Source: an archaeon
Lineage (GTDB): Archaea; Asgardarchaeota; Hermodarchaeia; Hermodarchaeales; Hermodarchaeaceae
DNA length: 5,565 nt
Assembly (NCBI GenBank): GCA_016550485.1
Contig: JABXGV010000214.1
Coordinates: 1 to 5,565 of the forward strand
Direction of reading: 5' to 3'
Made by a program: the position numbers and the translations under genes. This document shows, piece by piece, positions 1-5,034 of the stretch (its first letter is position 1; every line of letters starts with the position of its first letter). Under the pieces are notes generated by a model. It searched no databases and was not told where the DNA came from. It was given only the letters and a program-made list of their open reading frames with translations.

Positions 1-2
1 CG

Positions 3-380
3 TTGGGCAATCTCCTACTCCTCTTCGGCGTGGCTCTTTGGAGCATGTGTGTGTTTTCTAGCTTAGGCTTTCTGGCTGCGGCCCGCGTCAAGAAGGTCAT
101 TCCCGCGGGAATGCTAGTCATGATTCTGAATCTGGCAGGATGGTGGATTGGTGGTGGACTGGTTCCCGCAGAGGTCTGGACCCAAACGCAGACGACGAGA
201 ATCATCTCGCTCTTTGCAGTCTTTTGGCCTGGGACGTATATCTTCCGGTCCTTTACGAATCTCGCCTTACTGAACATCACCGCGACTCTCCCCTTTGACC
301 TCCTGGTTACGGGAGTGTTTGGTATTGTGACCTTCGTTTTAGCTATTTGGTTGTTTGGTCGGGAGGCGAAAACTCGGTGA
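3..380 (+). CDS. ABC-2 type transporter permease, C-terminal part (5' end outside window)
   Basis: This is the C-terminal 125 residues of a polytopic membrane protein. The frame is open to the left edge, and the TTG at position 3 is probably an internal Leu codon rather than a start. Four hydrophobic segments are visible, at about residues 2-27, 33-55, 68-92 and 98-119, ending in a short basic tail (GREAKTR). The order (a helix ending in FSSLGFLAAARVKK, a helix with a Gly-rich turn WWIGGGLVP, a Pro-containing FWPGTYIF stretch, a last helix) matches the second half of ABC-2 permeases. It also parallels the same part of the next gene (FLFSLLG..., SGAINPLEF, FRFLPTAAGIRI), so the two look like paralogous subunits. 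The stop overlaps the next start (GTGA), which implies translational coupling. The likely role is one membrane half of an ABC exporter with an unknown substrate. The ATPase would be upstream of this window. Confidence 0.7.
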   Translation: MGNLLLLFGVALWSMCVFSSLGFLAAARVKKVIPAGMLVMILNLAGWWIGGGLVPAEVWTQTQTTRIISLFAVFWPGTYIFRSFTNLALLNITATLPFDLLVTGVFGIVTFVLAIWLFGREAKTR

Positions 381-1510
381 TTGATCAGATTCTAGCTGAA
401 ACCCGGAAATCCCTCCGGTCGTGGCGGCGGCATAAAATCATTATTGCCATAGGCATCGTGAGCCCCTTCTTCTTCACGTTCATCTTCACACAAGTCTTTA
501 CGTTCACAGGGGGTTCAGGCTTTCCACTGGCAGTAATTGTGGAAGAGGAACCGGTAATACCAGGGTCGTGGACCAGTCGCTTCCTTGACACCCTGGACGC
601 GAAGGAAGGCACCATCCCCTATTTCGACATCTTCTTCCCCACGCTGGAGGAGGCCGAGACGCTGTTTGCCCAGCGTCAGATCTTTGTCATCGTCTGGATT
701 CCCCACGGCTTTGAAGAAAACCTTACCCTGGGGCAGCCCGTGACAATCCGCGCTAGGATTAACAATATCCATGAAGACCTCTCCAAGAATATTCGGCTGG
801 GCTTGGAAAGTCGAATTTGGCGCTTCGTTCAGTTATACCAACTGGATACGGGTAACCAACCTGGCATCACTTTCACCCCCACTAGTATCTACGAAACGGA
901 ATTGCCACGACCAAGTTATATGATTTGGGGAGTTTTGGTCTGGGTCACCGTTTTTACTAGTCTCTTCTATGGGGGAACCCTTGGAGCTGAAGAGAAAGAC
1001 AAGAAGACGATGACCGAACTCACGATGAGCCACCACGGATTAATCTATGCGAGAATGGGGAAGACCCTCGCGACGATGATAATTTCGGCGGCATGTATCA
1101 GCCTGCTCCTCGTGTTGAATCTGGTGATGTACGGGATCACTTTCCCTGATCTCCTGAGCTTTGGGCTCTTCTGGGTCGTCTTCCTTTGCCTCACCTTTCT
1201 CTTTAGCCTACTGGGGGTAATCTATGGACTGAAAGTGGGGGACTTTCGCTTGGTCCCTGTACCTGCAATTCTCATCAGCCTTACGCTCTGGGTGGTATCC
1301 GGGGCAATCAACCCCCTCGAATTCTCAGTGGGTGCTGAGGTGTTTCGGTTTCTCCCCACTGCTGCAGGTATCCGCATCCTCACCGCAGTAATCTTTCAGC
1401 GAGGACTCCAATACTTCCTTGAGTCGGTCATTATCCTGGGGATGTGGGTTATGATTGGTTCGTGCTTATTTGGACTCCTCATTGCAAAGAACCTGAAGGC
1501 GGGCATCTAA
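377..1510 (+). CDS. ABC-2 type transporter permease, complete
   Basis: A 377-residue membrane subunit of an ABC exporter. I chose GTG at 377 because GGGAGG at 361-366 sits upstream of it and it overlaps the previous stop in GTGA. The in-frame TTG at 347 lies before this site and would add ten residues, unlike the family's usual short basic N-terminus (here QILAETRKSLRSWRRHK). The layout is a first transmembrane helix at about 20-43, a large extracytoplasmic domain at about 44-178, then five further helices at about 181-203, 229-251, 260-285, 293-311 and 347-370. This one-helix, big-loop, five-helix plan is typical of the ABC2_membrane_3 type. The segment after helix 2 (GAEEKDKKTMTELTMS) corresponds to the cytosolic E-x-G-T-x-x-x-L coupling stretch of the family, with Lys in place of Gly. 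No substrate can be inferred. It forms an operon with the preceding permease gene. The C-terminus ends KNLKAGI. Confidence 0.85.
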   Translation: MIDQILAETRKSLRSWRRHKIIIAIGIVSPFFFTFIFTQVFTFTGGSGFPLAVIVEEEPVIPGSWTSRFLDTLDAKEGTIPYFDIFFPTLEEAETLFAQRQIFVIVWIPHGFEENLTLGQPVTIRARINNIHEDLSKNIRLGLESRIWRFVQLYQLDTGNQPGITFTPTSIYETELPRPSYMIWGVLVWVTVFTSLFYGGTLGAEEKDKKTMTELTMSHHGLIYARMGKTLATMIISAACISLLLVLNLVMYGITFPDLLSFGLFWVVFLCLTFLFSLLGVIYGLKVGDFRLVPVPAILISLTLWVVSGAINPLEFSVGAEVFRFLPTAAGIRILTAVIFQRGLQYFLESVIILGMWVMIGSCLFGLLIAKNLKAGI

Positions 1511-1606
1511 GCTCCGCTCTTGGTTAACGCGGTACTGCTCATTCGGTGGCACATCACGTTTCTAGCTATAGCTGGAATCCTGCCAGTACTCAAGATGACT
1601 TGTTCA

Positions 1607-2683
1607 TTACTCTCGCGTGCGAGTATATCGGACGAGAAGCACGCATTCGATGATCGCGATGACACTAATAATCGCAGCCATGAGGATGATGGGGAGACCA
1701 ATGGCGTAGAAATCGAGGGCTGCAGCGCCACTGCTAAGCCCGGTGGTGATGACCCCGATGTTGTAGGTCATGATTCCGATGTAATCTTGTATCGTGGAAA
1801 AAATGATTCTCAGCCACACCAAGGGTACTCCCGAATCGGTGGAGAGCTGTTGGGCGAATTCCCCAGCAGTCTGGAGTCGTGCTACATCAGAGGCGATGAT
1901 GAGATGGATGGCCCCGCTATGGAGTTCTTGTTCCAAGGCTACTAGCTCGTTTCCGGAGATGAAGATATTCCCCCCTTCCGTGAGGAGTCCTCTCACATCT
2001 AACCCGAGCGCCGCTGCGACATAGGCTTCTGCGGGGAAGGTGATGACCACCGGGTTGCCTGCCAAATTGTAGATGGCGCTTTGCTCATCGATGAAGGCTT
2101 CGAGTTCGGCAACTTCTGAGACGAACTCGTCGAACCGGGCTTGCCAATACTCGGTGTGGGCAGGGCTGAGGGAGGAACATAGAATCCGTGTTGCATTGGC
2201 GATGGCCACCGCGTTGGAGGGGAGCAGCCAGTAGCCATGGAGGTTTTCATCGTGTTCAGTGTAGTGACGGAGGGTCCATGTCTGAGATCTCTGGAGCGAG
2301 TGAGTGGACCCGTGGAGGGGGAGTAGCTCTGCGCCTAGGGCTTCGTAATCGTCGAGTGTGATGTAGGGTTTGCCGGTCTGGAGGACGAGGTCTTCTTCCC
2401 ATGTGAAGTGTCCTGTGAGCACCAATAGGTCTGCGGCGTTGGCCGCCTCGATTACTGCAGGGGTGAGTGAGAAGGCGTGGGGCTCGACGCCTTCGGGGAG
2501 GAGAACCGTAATCGCTGTTTGGGCTCCACCCACTTCACGGACGATGCCAGCCATGGGTTGGATTGACACTGCTGCACGCAACGCGGGAGTGGTTTGAGCA
2601 GTGCTTCGATGAAGGCCACCCATTGCGGTGAAAACTAGAAGTAATAGAGCAAGGCCTGCACACAGCTGTATTTTACGCATCAT
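1607..2683 (-). CDS. znuA: Metal ABC transporter substrate-binding protein (ZnuA/TroA family), membrane anchored
   Basis: A 358-residue cluster A-I (Zn/Mn type) binding protein that would capture a divalent metal outside the membrane and pass it to ZnuB. It has an N-terminal signal or anchor helix (about 5-22) without a lipobox Cys, and a C-terminal helix (about 327-350) ending VRYTRTRE, so it is probably held by its C-terminus. The family landmarks are present: GVEPHAFSLTP with ligand His69, and LHGYWLLPSNAVAIANA with His149. The third usual ligand position, five residues before Tyr221 in ITFPAEAY, is Phe216. The fourth, the Asp of the LDPLG-like stretch, appears to be Arg292. Between the first two ligands lies a His-containing loop (His124, 128, 140, 144). 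YIGIMTYN resembles the YxxMMKYN ending of TroA/PsaA proteins. Two ATG codons occur in tandem. The second (2680) is six bases from AAGGGA and could be the true start. The gene is divergent from nikR-znuC-znuB. The metal is undetermined. Confidence 0.88.
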   Translation of the reverse strand: MMRKIQLCAGLALLLLVFTAMGGLHRSTAQTTPALRAAVSIQPMAGIVREVGGAQTAITVLLPEGVEPHAFSLTPAVIEAANAADLLVLTGHFTWEEDLVLQTGKPYITLDDYEALGAELLPLHGSTHSLQRSQTWTLRHYTEHDENLHGYWLLPSNAVAIANATRILCSSLSPAHTEYWQARFDEFVSEVAELEAFIDEQSAIYNLAGNPVVITFPAEAYVAAALGLDVRGLLTEGGNIFISGNELVALEQELHSGAIHLIIASDVARLQTAGEFAQQLSTDSGVPLVWLRIIFSTIQDYIGIMTYNIGVITTGLSSGAAALDFYAIGLPIILMAAIISVIAIIECVLLVRYTRTRE

Positions 2684-2702
2684 GATTCCCTTCGGAGTCA
2701 GC

Positions 2703-2721
2703 TAGTTAATGTTATTAACTA
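2703..2721. promoter_or_regulatory. Inverted repeat 1, candidate metalloregulator operator (znuA-proximal)
   Basis: A perfect palindrome with 8-bp arms and a 3-bp spacer: TAGTTAAT (2703-2710), GTT, ATTAACTA (2714-2721). It lies about where znuA transcription should begin, so binding there would repress znuA. It shares the ATTAAC/GTTAAT core with inverted repeat 2, but in the opposite relative orientation (GTTAAT first). That the bound protein is the adjacent NikR homologue is an inference from position. Confidence 0.55.
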
Positions 2722-2731
2722 ATGGCGAATT

Positions 2732-2756
2732 TTTATTAACCATGAATGTTAATAAA
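2732..2756. promoter_or_regulatory. Inverted repeat 2, candidate operator central to the divergent promoter
   Basis: A perfect inverted repeat with 9-bp arms: TTTATTAAC (2732-2740), a 7-bp spacer, and GTTAATAAA (2748-2756). With one mismatch the arms extend to 13 bp (2728-2760). It overlaps the candidate TATA elements of both divergent transcripts, so occupancy would block both promoters at once. It is the longest perfect inverted repeat I noticed in the window and the best candidate for the main NikR-type operator. Confidence 0.65.
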
Positions 2757-2766
2757 TATTTGGGAC

Positions 2767-2778
2767 TTTTTATTAACC
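2767..2778 (+). promoter_or_regulatory. Third operator half-site (nikR-proximal), direct repeat of 2730-2741
   Basis: TTTTTATTAACC occurs here and at 2730-2741, a 12-bp exact direct repeat 37 bp apart. The copy here has no inverted partner on its right. Paired with GTTAAT at 2748-2753 it forms GTTAAT-N18-ATTAAC. It lies between the candidate nikR TATA box and the expected transcription start. Confidence 0.45.
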
Positions 2779-2802
2779 TGATGCTACCCCCGTGGTGTTT
2801 CC

Positions 2803-3195
2803 ATGCCCATTGTAAGTGTATCGCTCAGCAACGAAGACCTCCACACCCTCAACCGCCTCCAAGCCGACGGCGGATTCACGAACCGCTCCGAACTCCTCCG
2901 CCAGGCCCTCCGAACATTAGCACAGGACATGCACGCGCTCGACGAACTTAGCGGCGACATTTCCGCTGTACTCACAATCGTCTACCAGAAATCCGGGAAG
3001 GGCATTGAAAGCAACTTCCTCCTCCACCACCACACCCAGTTAATCGATGCAATGCTGCATTCCCACACAATCAACGGTGACTGCATCGAAGTGGTCGTCG
3101 TGAACGGACGCGCAGAGAATATCCGGGAACTGGTGAACCAACTGAAAGGCAATACCAAAATCCATTCGGTAACGGTAGCCATCATAGGAGTGTGA
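2803..3195 (+). CDS. nikR: NikR-family nickel-responsive-type transcriptional regulator
   Basis: A 130-residue regulator with the full NikR layout: an N-terminal ribbon-helix-helix DNA-binding domain (about 1-45, strand PIVSVSL, then helices with TNRSELLRQAL) and a C-terminal ACT-like metal-binding domain (about 53-130). It aligns without gaps to E. coli NikR over the first part. The four high-affinity nickel ligands of E. coli NikR (His76, His87, His89, Cys95) correspond to His75, His86, His88 and Cys94 in LLHHHTQL and LHSHTINGDC. In the DNA-contact strand, E. coli Arg3/Thr5/Thr7 are replaced by Ile3/Ser5/Ser7, so a different operator is expected. The start is ATG at 2803, the first ATG in frame with the RHH strand. 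It is the first gene of an operon with znuC (4-bp gap) and is divergent from znuA. It probably represses both transcripts when loaded with metal. The inducing metal may not be nickel. Confidence 0.92.
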   Translation: MPIVSVSLSNEDLHTLNRLQADGGFTNRSELLRQALRTLAQDMHALDELSGDISAVLTIVYQKSGKGIESNFLLHHHTQLIDAMLHSHTINGDCIEVVVVNGRAENIRELVNQLKGNTKIHSVTVAIIGV

Positions 3196-3199
3196 AAGG

Positions 3200-4009
3200 A
3201 TGGCAGAACAACCCCCCCTAATCGAAGCTGAGGACCTTGAGGTGAGGTATCCCGATGGCACATTGGCCCTGTATGATGTCACCTTCACGATAGCTGCCCC
3301 GACGTTCATGGCGATAATTGGACCGAACGGCTCTGGGAAAAGCACCTTGCTGAAAACGATGCTCGGTCTCCTGAAGCCCACCAAGGGGACGTTGAAAGTG
3401 TTGGGCTATGACGTCACCGAGGAGTACAAGGCGATTCGCCATCTTGTGCGCTATGTACCTCAGCGCGACCACATCGAACCAACTGTGCCTATGAAAATCA
3501 AGGATATCGTGCTCATGGGACGCTTGTTAAAGAAGCCGCCACCACGGTTCGCTTCACGTAAGGATGTTCAGTGTGCCAGGGACGCCCTGCGCCGGGTCGA
3601 TTTAGTGGATTTCTGGAATCATCCCTTTTCAGCCTTGTCAGGAGGGCAGCGGCAGCGAGTCCTTGTGGCGCGTGCCCTTGCCAGTGAAGGGGATATCATG
3701 ATACTGGATGAACCCCTCTCGGGGGCAGATCACAGCAGCCAGACCCGCATTGTTGAGGCTCTCCGTGAATACTATGCGGAACACCAGGTGAACATCATTA
3801 TGGTAACCCATGACCTCAACCCCATTCACATGGTGGTCAAGGATGTCTTGATGCTTAACCAGACGGTGATGGGGATTGGTCACCCCTGCGAGATCATGGA
3901 CCTGGAACTGCTGAAACAAGTCTATGGTCCGATGGCACACATTGTCACCATGCATGGACACAAGTATTGCATTACCCACGATTCCGGAGTGGACCACCAT
4001 GATCATTGA
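3200..4009 (+). CDS. znuC: Metal ABC transporter ATP-binding protein (ZnuC family)
   Basis: A 269-residue cytoplasmic ATPase that powers the metal importer. All nucleotide-binding motifs are intact: Walker A GPNGSGKST (41-49), Q-loop Gln88 in YVPQRDHIEP, signature LSGGQ (146-150), Walker B IMILDE with catalytic Glu171, a D-loop SGAD, and switch His204 in MVTHDL. The spacing and the YVPQR stretch fit the Znu/Mnt family of ATPases. The C-terminus is a His-rich tail (MHGHKYCITH...DHHDH, six His in the last 18 residues), which may bind metal and regulate or feed the transporter. The tail's coding sequence contains the start of znuB. The start is ATG at 3200, nine bases after GGAG at 3187-3190, which lies inside the end of nikR and suggests coupled translation. 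The substrate metal cannot be read from the ATPase. Confidence 0.93.
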   Translation: MAEQPPLIEAEDLEVRYPDGTLALYDVTFTIAAPTFMAIIGPNGSGKSTLLKTMLGLLKPTKGTLKVLGYDVTEEYKAIRHLVRYVPQRDHIEPTVPMKIKDIVLMGRLLKKPPPRFASRKDVQCARDALRRVDLVDFWNHPFSALSGGQRQRVLVARALASEGDIMILDEPLSGADHSSQTRIVEALREYYAEHQVNIIMVTHDLNPIHMVVKDVLMLNQTVMGIGHPCEIMDLELLKQVYGPMAHIVTMHGHKYCITHDSGVDHHDH

Positions 4010-4844
4010 CATCCTCACCCTAATTCTTTCATCTCCGATCTTGCAGCGTGCCCTCATCGCTGCGGTCCTAGTGTCTGTCATCGCAGCAACGAGTGGAACG
4101 CTGATGGTGTTTCGTGGGTTGTCCTTTCTTACCTCGGGAGTAGCCCATGCCGCCCTTGGCGGCGCCTCCCTGGGGTTATTTCTCCAAGCTAGTGGTCTGG
4201 CACCCTGGTTTGACCCGCTTCTGGGCGCGGTGGTTTTCGCGATATTTGTCGCTGCGATAACCGGGTATGCAGGAGAAAAGGGGGTGGCTCAGAAAATGGA
4301 GGTCGCTGTGGGCGTTTCCTTTGCCCTGTCCATGAGCCTAGCGGTGTTCATGATGTACTACTTACCGCCCTCGATGATACCCCAAATCTGGGGCTACCTG
4401 ATTGGTGACATCTTGTTGCTGGATAACCTAGATATCGTGATGCTGAGTGGCACCGCGCTCTGTTTGGTGTTACTCATTTTTCTCTTCAAGAAGGAGTTCG
4501 TGTATGTCAGTATTGATATGGAGGGGTCCACAGCGCATGGAATGAATGCACGCGGCTATCACTACCTCATGCTCATCTTTACGGCCGTGGCTATCGCCCT
4601 GACGACCAAAGCGGTCGGGGCTATCCTCGTGTACGCGATTCTGGTGGCTCCGGCTGCAGCGTCGAGTGAGGTGTTGAAAACCATTAATCGCATTATTATC
4701 GGCGTGTTTATCATTGCCTTAGTTTCGATGCTGATTGGACTCGCTGGCTCCTTCCTAATCCTAGCGTCCCCCAGTGCCATCGCCGGGCTCGTCGCCGCTC
4801 TCTCTTACCTCATCGCGCTTCAGGTAAAGCGTTGGCTTCATTGA
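3999..4844 (+). CDS. znuB: Metal ABC transporter permease (ZnuB family, ABC-3)
   Basis: A 281-residue integral membrane subunit with about eight or nine helices, forming the translocation path for the metal delivered by the binding protein. Family landmarks: SGTLMVFRGLSFLTSGVAHAALGG (residues 32-55, matching the family's G-S-F-L-V-x-R...G-D-A-x-S-H-A region), VAVGVSFALS (102-111), WGYLIGDIL (131-139), an AHGMNARGYHYL stretch (179-190), and KAVGAILVYAILVAPAAAS (204-222), the usual V-G-x-x-L-V-x-A-x-L-x-x-P-A motif. I chose ATG at 3999, nine bases after GGAG at 3986-3989. An in-frame ATG at 3924 would add 25 non-family residues and no ribosome site is apparent. The gene overlaps the end of znuC by 11 bp, a common coupling arrangement. 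Length is normal for the family (about 260-290). It is last in the nikR-znuC-znuB operon, with a 190-bp gap to the next gene. Confidence 0.93.
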   Translation: MIIDILTLILSSPILQRALIAAVLVSVIAATSGTLMVFRGLSFLTSGVAHAALGGASLGLFLQASGLAPWFDPLLGAVVFAIFVAAITGYAGEKGVAQKMEVAVGVSFALSMSLAVFMMYYLPPSMIPQIWGYLIGDILLLDNLDIVMLSGTALCLVLLIFLFKKEFVYVSIDMEGSTAHGMNARGYHYLMLIFTAVAIALTTKAVGAILVYAILVAPAAASSEVLKTINRIIIGVFIIALVSMLIGLAGSFLILASPSAIAGLVAALSYLIALQVKRWLH

Positions 4845-4857
4845 GAGGTGATGATGG

Positions 4858-4899
4858 ATGCAGGCGTCGAAACATATTTATTGTGTTGTCGAAGGTTAG
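4858..4899 (+). CDS. Possible 13-codon leader minigene
   Basis: Directly after the znuB stop lies GAGGTGAT (4845-4852), an excellent match to the usual anti-Shine-Dalgarno complement. The ATG seven bases downstream of GAGGTG opens only MQASKHIYCVVEG before TAG. An in-frame alternative from ATG at 4851 would give 21 residues (to 4916) but sits inside the ribosome site. Neither peptide is recognisable. It may be a leader peptide, the remnant of a lost gene, or chance. Confidence 0.15.
   Translation: MQASKHIYCVVEG
4868..4882 (+). promoter_or_regulatory. Candidate archaeal BRE/TATA element for the mgtE-type gene
   Basis: CGAAA followed by CATATTTATT resembles a purine-rich BRE plus TATA box. 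It is the most A/T-rich spot between znuB and the next gene. A transcription start near 4905 would leave a leader of about 130 nt, long for archaea. Without it, the gene would depend on read-through from znuB. Confidence 0.3.
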
Positions 4900-4916
4900 G
4901 CTTTAGTTCCGCCTAA
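4896..4916 (+). repeat. Small hairpin 1 in the znuB-mgtE spacer
   Basis: TTAGGC (4896-4901) and GCCTAA (4911-4916) form a perfect 6-bp stem with a 9-nt loop. No T-run follows, so it is not a classical intrinsic terminator. It could limit 3' decay of the znuB message or be part of the leader of the next gene. Confidence 0.35.
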
Positions 4917-4919
4917 AAC

Positions 4920-4941
4920 CCATTCGCTGCTCAGAGAATGG
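4920..4941 (+). repeat. Small hairpin 2 in the znuB-mgtE spacer
   Basis: CCATTC (4920-4925) and GAATGG (4936-4941) form a perfect 6-bp stem with a 10-nt loop, starting four bases after hairpin 1. The tandem placement is the main reason to list it. Six-base stems arise easily by chance. Confidence 0.3.
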
Positions 4942-5034
4942 CGGCGTGGTGGTGAGATAAAATGAGCGCACAGATGAACTGCAGCATTCGCCTCACCCGA
5001 TCCGTGACCACTAGTTCTTTAGGAGATGGTGATG

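Larger units (their letters stand above)
2684..2802. promoter_or_regulatory. Divergent znuA / nikR-znuCB promoter region
   Basis: This 119-bp A/T-rich intergenic stretch serves both transcripts. The candidate nikR TATA box is TTAATAAATATT at 2749-2760, which would place transcription start near 2785 and give a short leader holding GTGGTG (2792-2797) as a weak ribosome site. The candidate znuA TATA box, read on the minus strand, is TTAATAAAAATT (2728-2739 on the + strand), with start expected near 2705. Box positions are inferred from archaeal spacing rules, not proven. The region also carries five ATTAAC/GTTAAT half-sites, annotated separately. Confidence 0.6.

Noticed and set aside
1523..1528. 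GTTAAC near the end of the ABC-2 operon, similar to the operator half-site
   Set aside because: A single 6-bp palindrome without the flanking arms. Isolated ATTAAC/GTTAAT also occur inside coding regions (758-763 and 3039-3044).
1564..1573. 10-bp palindrome AGCTATAGCT between the converging genes, and GTACTG/CAGTAC 46 bp apart
   Set aside because: Short, not followed by a T-run, and easily found by chance. I see no support for a terminator or operator.
1520..1945. 141-codon + strand frame opposite the end of the binding protein
   Set aside because: It is antisense to a clear ZnuA-family gene, with a low-complexity Asp/Gly/Ser-rich product and no ribosome site.
3924..3998. Upstream ATG giving a 25-residue longer znuB
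   Set aside because: No ribosome site is evident and the extension is unlike the family N-terminus. ATG at 3999 has GGAG at the local 9-nt spacing.
4896..4941. Tandem hairpins as an intrinsic terminator of the metal operon
   Set aside because: Stems are only 6 bp and no T-tract follows either of them.
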